This document shows positions 36,030-44,771 of a DNA stretch of 64,000 bases, one piece after another. Below the pieces are notes generated by a model. The model had not been told where the DNA came from. It made no database searches and worked only from the letters and a program-made list of their open reading frames with translations. How positions within the stretch are numbered: the first letter of the stretch is position 1; every line of letters begins with the position of its first letter. Source of the stretch: Mucilaginibacter sp. OK268 (lineage in GTDB: Bacteria > Bacteroidota > Bacteroidia > Sphingobacteriales > Sphingobacteriaceae); contig NZ_FNJV01000003.1 of the NCBI RefSeq assembly GCF_900103125.1, forward strand, positions 868,001-932,000, given 5' to 3'. A program made the translations under genes and the position numbers.

Positions 36030-36118
36030 TACGTTTTACGTGGTACGTTATACGTTCTTTTATATTCTTATGTTTATCGGTCTTCTACGTAAAACGTATA
36101 ACATTAAACGTAAAACCT
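36030..36118. repeat. Inverted heptad array, word TACGTTT/TACGTTA
   Basis: Left arm ACGTTT TACGTGG TACGTTA TACGTTC; right arm CTACGTAAAACGTATAACAT, TAAACGTAAAACC. Lies between fdx and iscX. Confidence 0.8.
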
Positions 36119-36121
36119 CAA

Positions 36122-36454
36122 TTAATGCCCCAGGAATTGTGACTGATCTGGCAGGGTTACTTCTATATCACCGTCAACTATTACACACTGGCAACCCAGA
36201 CGCGAGTTGATACGCGGATTTACAGCCCTGTCAATAAAATCTTCCTCTTTATCAGATATCTCCTGAATGTTATCCATCCCTTTATTTACGTAAACGTGGC
36301 AGGTACTGCATCCGCAAACACCGCCGCAATTATGCTGTAGCTCTATGCCGTTCTCCAGGCAAACATCCAATACAGATTCTCCTTCGGCTATAGGCAGTTC
36401 AATTGGTTCGTGCCCTTTTTCCTCGAAATTTATCTTTACTTTAAAAACGTTCAT
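36122..36454 (-). CDS. fdx: [2Fe-2S] ferredoxin, adrenodoxin/ISC type
   Basis: 110 residues. Cluster ligands in HNCGGVCGCSTCHVYV (CX5CX2C spacing) and a final Cys near LGCQCVI; the C-terminal RLGCQ..LPD motif is that of adrenodoxin-type ferredoxins used in Fe-S assembly. The start at 36454 is 19 nt from the DUF2520 stop. iscX follows after a heptad array. Confidence 0.9.
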   Translation of the reverse strand: MNVFKVKINFEEKGHEPIELPIAEGESVLDVCLENGIELQHNCGGVCGCSTCHVYVNKGMDNIQEISDKEEDFIDRAVNPRINSRLGCQCVIVDGDIEVTLPDQSQFLGH

Positions 36455-36473
36455 TTAGGCAAAAGTAACAAAA

Positions 36474-37256
36474 TTACTTGTCCCCGTGCCCTCCATTATT
36501 GTTTTTGATAATACCCTGACTTAATAACGTATAGATCTCCTGCAAATATGCCTCACCGTTAAGCATTTGCAGATGAGCATCCATCGTAACAACATCATTT
36601 CGTACGGCAGGCCCGGTTTGCACGCTTGCGGGTAGCTGTGTCTGTACTTTTTGAGCTGTTTCCAGTATCAGGGGTTTCAGCATATCAAAGTTCATTTGAT
36701 GCCCGGCCAGCAACTGTTGCGCTACGGTATACAGATAATTAGGGAAATTACAGGCAAATACTGCGGCCAGATGCAATATTTTACGATCGGCAGAGTTAAC
36801 ATGGTAGATATTATTACTGATGGTTGCGGCCAGTTGTTCCAGATTGGTTTTGATATGGTCATTAGCCGCTTCAATACATAATGGTACGGTCCAAAAATCA
36901 ACCTCTTTGATTTTGCTAAAGGTTTGCAACGGATATAACACCCCCGCATTATCTGTAAAAACCAGCATATCATTTAAATTGGTTGAACCAGATGTGTGTA
37001 CAATGAGTTTTTGATACCCGGCCAGCGCCTTTACCATTTCTATGATGGCATCGTCCTTAACAGAAATGATAAACATATCGGTGTCCGGACTTATAACAGG
37101 CAGGTTATCAATAGCCTCTGCCCCCACGTGATAGGCTAGCATGGCAGCATGCTGGGCATCACGGCTATAAACCTGTATGATGCGATGGCCCGCGTTTTTT
37201 AATGCGGCAGCCAGGTGTGTGGCTACGTTGCCCGATCCTATTAAGGTTATACGCAT
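36474..37256 (-). CDS. Rossmann-fold DUF2520 protein (F420/NADP oxidoreductase-like)
   Basis: 260 residues. N-terminal NAD(P) fold MRITLIGSGNVATHLAAALK and IIQVYSRD, then VHTSGSTNLNDML and a helical C-terminal DUF2520 domain (KILHLAAVFACNFPNYLYTV, TGPAVRNDVVTMDAHLQML). Related to ketopantoate reductase-like enzymes; substrate unknown. It heads the fdx-iscX-kdsC-maf run. Confidence 0.88.
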   Translation of the reverse strand: MRITLIGSGNVATHLAAALKNAGHRIIQVYSRDAQHAAMLAYHVGAEAIDNLPVISPDTDMFIISVKDDAIIEMVKALAGYQKLIVHTSGSTNLNDMLVFTDNAGVLYPLQTFSKIKEVDFWTVPLCIEAANDHIKTNLEQLAATISNNIYHVNSADRKILHLAAVFACNFPNYLYTVAQQLLAGHQMNFDMLKPLILETAQKVQTQLPASVQTGPAVRNDVVTMDAHLQMLNGEAYLQEIYTLLSQGIIKNNNGGHGDK

Positions 37257-37346
37257 ACTATTTTTATAATTTAATATTCTGTAAACTATTGTAATTTAAA
37301 TATTTCTGTATTTTAGCGATCATCATCTATATCTATCTATTCCCCT

Positions 37347-38270
37347 ATGAAAATACTTAAGGTAAGTATAATCATTATCGTATTTCTGGCAGGAGCCTCT
37401 GCATTGATATTATATGGTTTTTACGAATATAACAATAAGGAAAAAGAAGTTTTAACCGCCGCCGATCGCAAAAATATCGACGGCAAATTTATTAAATTAA
37501 GTAAGGGCATCACACATTATCAACTCGAAGGACCAGAAAATGGTGAAGTGGTGATATTAGTTCATGGCTTTAGCGTTCCGTATTATATCTGGGATGGCAC
37601 CTATGAATTCCTGGTAAAGAACGGCTACAAAGTACTGCGTTATGATATGTACGGCCGGGGTTATTCGGACAGACCAGCAACAGTCTATAATAAAGAATTA
37701 TATAACACCCAATTATTGGACCTGATAACCGCTCTGAAACTGCAAGGCCATGTAAACCTGGCCGGTATATCATTTGGCGGCGAACTGGTGACCAATTTTG
37801 CCTGTGAACACCCGGACATCATCAATAAAGTAATATTGATAGATCCCGCGTATGAAGGTCTTAAGCCCAGTGCTCCCCGCTATTTTACCCTGTATAACGA
37901 GGGGGTGAATTCCAATAAACGGGCAAAGGACCAGCTAAATGATTTCCTGTACCCTAAAGAACATCCGGGATGGGTAAAACGCTATCTGCCACAGATGGAG
38001 TATAAAGGTTTCCGGCATGCGCTGGTATCAACTATGTATGATTATGACCAGCACGGAAGGCAAAGCAATATATGCCTCAACAATGCCAATAAACCCGTAT
38101 TACTGATCTGGGGCGAAAAAGACGGCACCGTACCCTTCCGTTATAGCGATTCTATCCGCAGTGTGCTCAAGGTTGATTTTTTTCCGGTTGCAGGGGCGGC
38201 TCACCTGCCATCTGTTGAAAAACCTGATACGGTAAATAACAAAATATTATCATTCCTGAAACAGGGATAA
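37347..38270 (+). CDS. Membrane-anchored alpha/beta hydrolase
   Basis: 307 residues. N-terminal membrane helix (VSIIIIVFLAGASALILYGF), then an alpha/beta-hydrolase fold: HGFSVPYYIWDG oxyanion loop, nucleophile elbow GISFGGE, acid in LLIWGEKDGTVPF and catalytic His in AGAAHLPSVEKP. The substrate is unknown. It is divergent from the DUF2520 gene with a 90-nt gap. Confidence 0.85.
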   Translation: MKILKVSIIIIVFLAGASALILYGFYEYNNKEKEVLTAADRKNIDGKFIKLSKGITHYQLEGPENGEVVILVHGFSVPYYIWDGTYEFLVKNGYKVLRYDMYGRGYSDRPATVYNKELYNTQLLDLITALKLQGHVNLAGISFGGELVTNFACEHPDIINKVILIDPAYEGLKPSAPRYFTLYNEGVNSNKRAKDQLNDFLYPKEHPGWVKRYLPQMEYKGFRHALVSTMYDYDQHGRQSNICLNNANKPVLLIWGEKDGTVPFRYSDSIRSVLKVDFFPVAGAAHLPSVEKPDTVNNKILSFLKQG

Positions 38271-38322
38271 GAATTAGCAACGGTAATATCGCGCTAACTT
38301 TATCTTTTGACTATATTTTTCA

Positions 38323-38432
38323 GTTCCCTCCCCACGGGAGGGGTGCGATGGATTGTGTTGTAGCAGGGAGGGGGTTTAAAACTTGCATCTGCAGAAACCC
38401 CTTCCTTCCCTTCCCGAGGGAAGGAATCGCAC
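38323..38432. repeat. Family D palindromic repeat
   Basis: CCCTCCCCACGGGAGGGGTG, GCAGGGAGGGGG, AAACCCCTTCCTTCCC, CGAGGGAAGGAATCGCAC. Confidence 0.85.
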
Positions 38433-38469
38433 TATGCCTTGGCTCTTTATTTGAAGATTTATATTTTCT

Positions 38470-38520
38470 AAAGTCCTCTCTCCCGATAGCTATCGGGATG
38501 GAGAGGGCTTGGGTAAGGTT
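38470..38520. repeat. Family E repeat abutting the ccmF stop codon
   Basis: CTCTCTCCCGATAGCTATCG GGATGGAGAG, GGCTTGGGTAAGG; an inner perfect palindrome CCCGATAGCTATCGGG. Ends exactly at the ccmF stop. Confidence 0.75.
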
Positions 38521-40974
38521 TTAAACTACCTTCAATTCCTTTTTCCTTCGCAGTATCGACATAAAGAAACCGATCACCATAATGATAGTGCCTGCCCAGA
38601 AGAAGTTGATGTATGGAAACTGGATGGCCTTCATCACAATAAATTTCTTTTTGCTTTCGGGCTGCTGATATACCATGATCTCTACTTTCTTATTCTCGGG
38701 TATTACCTTGCTGAAACGCAGTTTCAAGCCGGCATCATCAACCTTGCGGGCAAAATCAAATACGTTGCCGTTTTTGATCATATACACTGGCACCACATTG
38801 TAATGGTTACCGTGCGATACTACTTCCAGGTTGGCGCCGATAGCCACATCGCTGTCGCTCAGTGGGATGTTTTGTACTTTGGCTTCTTTGTTCAGGCCTT
38901 TTACTAAAATATAGCCGTCGCGATATTTGATGGTATCGCCCGGGGCTACTGTGTGACTTACCGGCGTATCGTAGTTCTTATCATCGTCTGCCTCGTCATG
39001 AGCGCTTTCGGCACCGCCTTCTGTAGCGCTGATAGCGTTCGACATGGTGATATGCGTATACATGTCATGGAACAGGTAATGCTTGGTATCTGGCGATGAA
39101 GCCAGCTGACCTTTATTTACCTGAACTTTTGGTTTCAGCACAAACTCATTGGTTACTTTGCCATTGGCATCCACCTCTTTGTAATCAACCTTAAAAAAAT
39201 GATTTGGGGCCGAGATCGAGTCGCCGGTGTAGGTTACCAGGAAGTTGCCCATTTTTACGGGCTGATTGCGGTAAACGATGATATTTTCGCGTGGATTCTG
39301 CTCTTTGGCAAACTCAGGCGAAAAACCTTCGCCGGTGTTGTTGATAGATATCACATTGGTGGTACCCGCGGCAATCAGCGCGCCTACCAATAGTAAACCA
39401 AAACCAATATGCGCTACGGCCGATCCGGCCAGTTTGAATTTACCTTTTAAAGCATCAGCCAGTATTTTCGCATTAGCCACTACCGAATATACCGAACCCC
39501 ACATCACCAGGATAAACACCGCGTTTAATTTGTAAACACCGGTTGCATACACTACCAACGCAGTTATTAATGCCGCGAAAAGCAGATACAGGCCTGTGGT
39601 GATAAAAAAGCGGGTAACATCCGTTTTCTTGTATTTTAAAAATTGGGTAAAGCCGGTGAGTATGGTTACTACAAAAGCAAACGACGACTGGATAACATTG
39701 TAATGTTTAATTATATCAGATGGCGGCGCTATTTTGGTACCAAACATAGCATTCCATACCGGTACGGAAGTTACCACCAGCAAATGGAAGCATGACAGGC
39801 CCAAAAATACCGAACCTACAAACATCCAGAACTCGCGCGAATAAGTGTCTTCGTCTTTTTTGGTGATGGGTAGCTGTTTCCAGCGGGCCACCAGTAATAC
39901 AACCGATAGCACAAGGAATATCAACACCCCGATAACTAACTGCCAGAACATGCCATTATCGGTAAAGGAGTGTACCGAAGTATCGCCTAAAATACCGCTG
40001 CGCGACAGGAACGACGAGTACCATACCAGCACAAAGCTAATGAGCACTAAAAAAGTAGCGGTAAAGTAAGAGTGACCAGTATTTTTATATACAATGAGTA
40101 CGTGTAAGGCCGCCACCATGGTGATCCAAGGGAAGATAGAGGCATTCTCTACCGGATCCCAGGCCCAGAAACCATCAAAATTCAGCGACTCATATGCCCA
40201 GAACGAGCCCATGATAACACCCGTACCCAATATCATACAGGCAAATAGGGTGTATGGTATAGCGGGTGCAACCCAGTCTTTATAACGTTTTTGCCAAAGA
40301 CCAGCTACCGCGTAAGCAAAAGGTACCACCATAGAAGCAAAACCCAGGAACAGCGTAGGCGGGTGAATAATCATCCAATAGTTTTGCAGGGATGGGTTCA
40401 TGCCCTGTCCGTCTTTTATAAAGGAAAGATAATCGGGGCTTTGGAAGATAGGCGCTTCGAGCGCTTTACGTAACAGCAGGAAAGGCGAGCTACCGATGCG
40501 CGTACCTAATATCTCCACACCCAGTACCATAGTAGCTAAAACTATCTGAGAAAAGGCAATCACCGTCATCACGGGGCGTTCCCATGATTTGGCCCGCCAG
40601 ATCAGGATATTACCTAAAACCGCCTGCCAGAAGGTCCACAACAGAAAGCCTCCCTCCTGTCCATTCCAAAAACCCGATACAATGTAGTAAACCGGTAGCG
40701 AGCGCGAGGTATAAGCCCAGGCGTAATGATACTCGAAATAGTGGTTATAAATAACATAGAACAGGCATACGCCCATGCCCAGTATAGAGACAGAATTGAT
40801 ATAAAAACCGATGCGGCCCAGGCGCTGCCATGAGCTGTCATTTTTGCCTGCATCCTCGGTAGTGGCAAAATAATAGCTTATAAACGATAAAAGAGCCGCG
40901 CCAAAAGAAAGAACGATAAAAAACTGACCTATCTGGCCGGGTAAAAGGTGTTCACCTTTAAAAACTGTATCCAT
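38521..40974 (-). CDS. ccmF: Cytochrome c maturation heme lyase CcmF (CcmF/CcsA family)
   Basis: 817 residues with about 15 membrane helices. The heme-handling WWD motif is GFWAWDPVENASIFPW; conserved histidines appear in MIIHPPTLFLGF and VTMVAALHVL-like positions. A large periplasmic loop (about 560-760) precedes the last helix. CcmF transfers heme from holo-CcmE to apocytochrome c. It lies 92 nt after ccmE across a heptad array. The last residues (SILRRKKELKVV) run up to a family E repeat. Confidence 0.9.
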   Translation of the reverse strand: MDTVFKGEHLLPGQIGQFFIVLSFGAALLSFISYYFATTEDAGKNDSSWQRLGRIGFYINSVSILGMGVCLFYVIYNHYFEYHYAWAYTSRSLPVYYIVSGFWNGQEGGFLLWTFWQAVLGNILIWRAKSWERPVMTVIAFSQIVLATMVLGVEILGTRIGSSPFLLLRKALEAPIFQSPDYLSFIKDGQGMNPSLQNYWMIIHPPTLFLGFASMVVPFAYAVAGLWQKRYKDWVAPAIPYTLFACMILGTGVIMGSFWAYESLNFDGFWAWDPVENASIFPWITMVAALHVLIVYKNTGHSYFTATFLVLISFVLVWYSSFLSRSGILGDTSVHSFTDNGMFWQLVIGVLIFLVLSVVLLVARWKQLPITKKDEDTYSREFWMFVGSVFLGLSCFHLLVVTSVPVWNAMFGTKIAPPSDIIKHYNVIQSSFAFVVTILTGFTQFLKYKKTDVTRFFITTGLYLLFAALITALVVYATGVYKLNAVFILVMWGSVYSVVANAKILADALKGKFKLAGSAVAHIGFGLLLVGALIAAGTTNVISINNTGEGFSPEFAKEQNPRENIIVYRNQPVKMGNFLVTYTGDSISAPNHFFKVDYKEVDANGKVTNEFVLKPKVQVNKGQLASSPDTKHYLFHDMYTHITMSNAISATEGGAESAHDEADDDKNYDTPVSHTVAPGDTIKYRDGYILVKGLNKEAKVQNIPLSDSDVAIGANLEVVSHGNHYNVVPVYMIKNGNVFDFARKVDDAGLKLRFSKVIPENKKVEIMVYQQPESKKKFIVMKAIQFPYINFFWAGTIIMVIGFFMSILRRKKELKVV

Positions 40975-40983
40975 ATTTTAGCT

Positions 40984-41066
40984 TCAAGAGTCGAGAATCA
41001 AGAGACAAGAATCAAGAGGAACAAACAACGGGTTCTTGACTCTTGATTCTCACCTCTTGACTCTTC
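40984..41066. repeat. Inverted heptad array, word AGAATCA/AGAGTCA
   Basis: Left arm GAGTCGA GAATCAA GAGACAA GAATCAA GAGG; right arm GGTTCTTGACTCTTGATTCT CACCTCTTGACTC. Lies between ccmE and ccmF. Same word as arrays at 54828, 56448, 57946 and 62535. Confidence 0.85.
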
Positions 41067-41477
41067 TTATATACTGGCCTGCGTGGCCTTTACTTCTGTA
41101 ATTTCTAACTTGTCCTGAGTGTATTTAGAAGGGCATTTCATCAGGATCTTGGAGGCATGAAACTCCTGGCCAACCATGGTACCGGTTAATACGAGCTGCT
41201 CGCTGCGCTCAAAATCTTCGGGTTTGGTACCTGTAAAAACCACCTTACGCTCCTCGCCTTTATTATCCTTCATGTAAAATGAAAAGTAATTGGCATCCCT
41301 AGTGGCATCATAATACAACTTTTTTGTTGTGTTCAGGTGCCCTACAATATGCAGTTCGCTGGTAGTTTTTTGCGCGTCGCTAAAAGAACCATAGGTACTG
41401 GAGTTGGAGTAAACACTAATGATAACCGCTATAGCGATGGCTATAACTACAAGACCAAAAATTGCACTTTTCTTCAT
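41067..41477 (-). CDS. ccmE: Cytochrome c maturation protein CcmE, CxxxY variant
   Basis: 136 residues: a membrane anchor (about 5-22) and an OB-fold domain with ELHIVGHLNTTKKLYYDATR, FSFYMKDNKGEERKVVFTGT and LVLTGTMVGQEFHASKILMK. The usual heme-binding HxxxY is here C115-PSK-Y119. Cys in place of His is known from Desulfovibrio-type and archaeal CcmE. It lies directly before ccmF. See findings. Confidence 0.88.
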   Translation of the reverse strand: MKKSAIFGLVVIAIAIAVIISVYSNSSTYGSFSDAQKTTSELHIVGHLNTTKKLYYDATRDANYFSFYMKDNKGEERKVVFTGTKPEDFERSEQLVLTGTMVGQEFHASKILMKCPSKYTQDKLEITEVKATQASI

Positions 41478-41579
41478 TCCGAGGCTTATATATTATAAAA
41501 TAGTATGCAAAAATACAAAACATAGCGCTAATAAAGTTTTTTACAAGCCATATGTGCTATTTAGAATTATTCTTGATAG

Positions 41580-41615
41580 ATAAAAGGATCAAGATGTAAG
41601 AGTCAGGAATCAAGA
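41580..41615. repeat. Single-arm heptad array (AAGAGTCAGGAATCAAGA)
   Basis: AGGATCA AGATGTA AGAGTCA GGAATCA AGATTTT; no inverted partner was seen nearby. Confidence 0.65.
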
Positions 41616-41699
41616 TTTTTATGGAACGCGGGGTTGACTCACCCTGATTACGCTGCGCCTATCACGGAAACGAGGAGACTGCAATTCTCTATCCCCACG

Positions 41700-41837
41700 C
41701 GTCATTGCGAAGCGTGGACAACCGACCGGAGGGAGTTCATTAATACCTATTAAAAAATTAGCAACATTAATAATCCCTAAAATACAGAGCGGCTCTACAA
41801 ATAGGGGATTGCCACGTCGTTCCTCCTCGCAATGACG
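41700..41837. repeat. Family B palindromic repeat, long spacer
   Basis: CGTCATTGCGAAGCGTGGAC ... GGGGATTGCCACGTCGTTCC, TCCTCGCAATGACG. Confidence 0.8.
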
Positions 41838-41879
41838 CGTGTTGGATACTTTTGGTATATTTACCTAAAGCTAAAAACC

Positions 41880-42041
41880 ATGAGTAACGAATGCAGACTA
41901 AGATTGGAATGGGTGCCAGAGGCATATAAAGAGGATGATAAGACTTCTCCCCAACCCGTTTCTTCGGCGCAGAAATTAATTAAATCATTGGTGAGAGAAG
42001 GCCAAAGCTTGAAAATCAGTAAAAGAAAATATAAAAGATAG
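41880..42041 (+). CDS. Small basic hypothetical protein, 53 residues
   Basis: From ATG 41880: NECRLRLEWVPEAYKEDDK, then a serine-rich turn and a basic end (KISKRKYKR). A TTGGATACTTTTGGTATATT element upstream resembles a TTG..TAnnTTTR promoter. It lies between two family B repeats. No family recognised; could be spurious. Confidence 0.45.
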   Translation: MSNECRLRLEWVPEAYKEDDKTSPQPVSSAQKLIKSLVREGQSLKISKRKYKR

Positions 42042-42046
42042 ATTGC

Positions 42047-42086
42047 ATAGCTACGAGATTGCTTCGTCGTTCCTCCTCGCAATGAC
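42047..42086. repeat. Half copy of family B repeat
   Basis: GAGATTGCTTCGTCGTTCCT, CCTCGCAATGAC: right arm only. Confidence 0.7.
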
Positions 42087-42110
42087 ATAGTAGAACTATT
42101 CAAACAAAAA

Positions 42111-42136
42111 AAGGGCGGATTTTTCAATCCGCCCTT
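42111..42136 (-). terminator. Terminator of gdhA
   Basis: AAAGGGCGGATT TTTC AATCCGCCCTTT, perfect 11-12 bp stem; a T tract follows on the minus strand. Confidence 0.85.
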
Positions 42137-42157
42137 TACATAATGACATATTTTTAT

Positions 42158-43594
42158 TTACGGCCAAACACCAAGGTTTTGGTATGATACGGCTATTTTG
42201 TTGATAGCGCCTACCATGGCTGCACTGCGCAGGGTGTCGATCTTAGGATTGTTTTTGTAGGTCTCCCTGATCTCGTGGTATGAGCGGATCATGGTATCTT
42301 CCAGTCCGGAATTTACCAGTTCCAGTTCAGACGCGCCTTTAATAATGGTTGAACGCTGCATTGGGGTTAATGAAGTACCGGTGATGCCTTCTACCATGTT
42401 TACCAGGTTAAGGTTGGAGTTTTCTTCAAACCTGCGGTTCATACGACCAAAAGCCACGTGGCTCAGGTTCTTTAACCATTCAAAGTATGATACAGTTACA
42501 CCGCCGGCGTTGGCATACATATCCGGGATGATCAAACCGCCATTGGCATAAAATATAGCCTCGGCTTCTGGTGATGTTGGACCGTTAGCACCTTCGGCGA
42601 TGATTTTTGCCTGTATGTTACGGATGTTATATTCGGTGATCTGGTTTTCCAGCGCGGCCGGTACCAGGATATCGCATGGCTGCTCCAGGCCTTCCATGGT
42701 ATTGGTAAACTCGCGCAGGGCGCCTGCATAGCCTAAAATAGAACCAGTTGCTTTACGGTGCTGGAACACAGCTTCGATGTCCAATCCGTCTTCGTTATAG
42801 ATAGCGCCTTCAAACTCGCACAGGCCAACAATGATGGCACCAAACTCAGCTAAAAATTTAGCCGAATAGTAGCCCACATTACCCAGACCCTGTACAATTA
42901 CTCTTTTACCTGCTAAACCTGGCAACAAGCCCAGTTTCTGCATATCCTCGCCAACGCTTACACACTCACGGATGGCAATAGCCACACCACGACCGGTAGC
43001 TTCACGGCGACCCGCGATACCATGTAACGCGATAGGTTTACCGGTAACGGCACCCATAGCATCCAGCTGACCAGGGTTCATGGTAGCATAGGTATCAGCA
43101 ATCCAGCTCATTTCGCGCTCGCCCGATCCATAATCAGGGGCAGGTACGTCAATACTGGGGCCAATAAAGTTTTTCTTGATCAATTCAACTGTGTAACGGC
43201 GGGTGATGTTTTCCAGCTCGCTTACATTGTAGTTTTTTGGGTTTATTTTGATACCGCCTTTAGCGCCGCCAAACGGAACGTTCACAATAGCGCATTTGTA
43301 GGTCATTAAAGCGGCCAATGCCATTACCTCATCCTCATTCACCATTTCGCTGTAACGGATACCGCCTTTGGTTGGCGATTGGTGGTGTGAGTGCTCTACC
43401 CTCCAAGCGTCGATCACCTCAAAACCATTACCCCTGCGGATAGGGAAACGGAAGCGGTAAACACTGTTACATGATTTAATCTGGTCTAATAAACCAGCAT
43501 CGTGTTTAGTAAACTGCGCTGCGTAATCGAAGTTTTTACATACGTCGCCAAAGAAGTGGGTATCCTGGTCAGCGACTAAAATATTCGTAGCCAT
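42158..43594 (-). CDS. gdhA: Glutamate dehydrogenase (Glu/Leu/Phe/Val family)
   Basis: 478 residues. Catalytic and substrate residues: [20 protein letters not shown], the catalytic Lys in [12 protein letters not shown], and [20 protein letters not shown]. Rossmann domain: [20 protein letters not shown]. Interconverts glutamate and 2-oxoglutarate with ammonium. It has its own terminator and lies inside the ccm locus. A TTG..CAAATTTG-like promoter may lie near 43632-43655 (minus strand). Confidence 0.92.
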   Translation of the reverse strand: MATNILVADQDTHFFGDVCKNFDYAAQFTKHDAGLLDQIKSCNSVYRFRFPIRRGNGFEVIDAWRVEHSHHQSPTKGGIRYSEMVNEDEVMALAALMTYKCAIVNVPFGGAKGGIKINPKNYNVSELENITRRYTVELIKKNFIGPSIDVPAPDYGSGEREMSWIADTYATMNPGQLDAMGAVTGKPIALHGIAGRREATGRGVAIAIRECVSVGEDMQKLGLLPGLAGKRVIVQGLGNVGYYSAKFLAEFGAIIVGLCEFEGAIYNEDGLDIEAVFQHRKATGSILGYAGALREFTNTMEGLEQPCDILVPAALENQITEYNIRNIQAKIIAEGANGPTSPEAEAIFYANGGLIIPDMYANAGGVTVSYFEWLKNLSHVAFGRMNRRFEENSNLNLVNMVEGITGTSLTPMQRSTIIKGASELELVNSGLEDTMIRSYHEIRETYKNNPKIDTLRSAAMVGAINKIAVSYQNLGVWP

Positions 43595-43746
43595 AATTGT
43601 TATATAAATATTAAACTCTTAAAAAAGTGCACAAATTTGGTACAATTTTTATCAATATCGCAAATATTTTATTGTTAGTGTTTCAGATACACCTTATAAC
43701 AACGGTACAAAAACCATGTTTAAACAAGATAGGCAAATTATTTGAA

Positions 43747-43956
43747 CTATTTTTCTTTTTCGATTTTTTTTAATCGACGGTCCATCGAGAACAGATAAAG
43801 GGCCAATCCGGCAAAAATAATGACTATAGTAAGTATTACAACGTATATTTTGCCCGAGCTGCGCAAGGCGTCGGCCATTTCAACCTGCTGTGCTTGTTGC
43901 GCCATAACAGCAGTACAACTCATCAGCAGCAATAACGAAAAGATCAATTTCTTCAT
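43747..43956 (-). CDS. ccmD: CcmD-like small membrane protein
   Basis: 69 residues from ATG 43956. A hydrophobic N-terminus (LIFSLLLLMSCTAVMAQQ) is followed by one membrane helix (IYVVILTIVIIFAGLALYLF) and a charged end (DRRLKKIEKEK). The position 1 nt after ccmC and the helix with basic tail fit CcmD, which in other bacteria keeps CcmABC active. The N-terminal segment looks like a signal peptide, so it is longer than classical CcmD. Confidence 0.75.
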   Translation of the reverse strand: MKKLIFSLLLLMSCTAVMAQQAQQVEMADALRSSGKIYVVILTIVIIFAGLALYLFSMDRRLKKIEKEK

Positions 43957-43957
43957 A

Positions 43958-44629
43958 TTAATTGTCATTCTTTTTATTCTCAACTAAACGGATACGATAA
44001 CGGAGGGTGGCTATCCAAAGCGCTATAAAACTCCAGCCTAACAGGGCCGGGTAAAAGGCTATTTTCATACCGTTATCCAGGTCATATTTTCCAAATGCGG
44101 GGTTACCCCCGCTTCCCGGGTGCAGGGAGTCCGTCATCCGGGGTAAAATAAATATCAGCACAATCATGATCGGGAAGGCGAAAATGTTGTAAATGGCCGA
44201 TATTTTGGCACGCTTCTGCTCCTCGTCTATCGAGTTGCGTAACACGATATAGGCACAGTATAGCAGAAAAGCTATCGCGGCGCTGTTTTGTTTAGGATCA
44301 CCGCTCCAAAACTCGCCCCAGGTATATTTTGCCCACAGCATGCCGGTTAACAGGCCAAGCGAGTAAAACAGCAGTCCTGTGTTTACACACTCTACAGCGG
44401 CCAGGTCATGCTCTTCTTTACCCGAGCTTAGGTATTTGATGCTAAAATATACAGATACCACAAAAACCGTGAGCATCCCCATCCACATAGGAACGTGAAA
44501 ATATAAATTACGGATGGTTTCGTGAATGATCTGTAGGCGGGGTACCTTAAACAATAAACCGGTAATAAAGGTGGATAACACCATTAAAACGGCTATCACT
44601 TTCCACCATGTTTGATAAATAAACTTCAT
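43958..44629 (-). CDS. ccmC: Heme exporter / cytochrome c biogenesis protein CcmC
   Basis: 223 residues, six membrane helices, with the WWD-type motif AKYTWGEFWSGDPKQNSAAI, and histidines in IRNLYFHVPMWMGM. CcmC loads heme on CcmE. The stop is 1 nt from the ccmD start. Confidence 0.92.
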   Translation of the reverse strand: MKFIYQTWWKVIAVLMVLSTFITGLLFKVPRLQIIHETIRNLYFHVPMWMGMLTVFVVSVYFSIKYLSSGKEEHDLAAVECVNTGLLFYSLGLLTGMLWAKYTWGEFWSGDPKQNSAAIAFLLYCAYIVLRNSIDEEQKRAKISAIYNIFAFPIMIVLIFILPRMTDSLHPGSGGNPAFGKYDLDNGMKIAFYPALLGWSFIALWIATLRYRIRLVENKKNDN

Positions 44630-44661
44630 ATTGATTGATGGGCAAATGTAGTGAATTTGAT

Positions 44662-44771
44662 TATCATTAGATCATTGAGTCATCAGGTCATTAAATCATT
44701 TTTTAAAAATAGCTAAGAATTCAATCCCCACCATAAATGACTCAATAACGCGGAGCAAATGACCAGATCAG
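44662..44771. repeat. Octad array, word TCATTAGA
   Basis: TCATTAGA TCATTGAG TCATCAGG TCATTAAA TCATTTTT, then an inverted block AAATGACTCAATAACG and AAATGACC near 44741-44765. The far end touches the stop of the next gene. Confidence 0.75.

Larger units (their letters stand above)
41478..41879. other. Gene-free stretch of repeats upstream of ccmE
   Basis: Contains a one-arm heptad array (41580-41615), a family H copy (about 41628-41690) and a family B copy (41700-41837). Confidence 0.7.
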
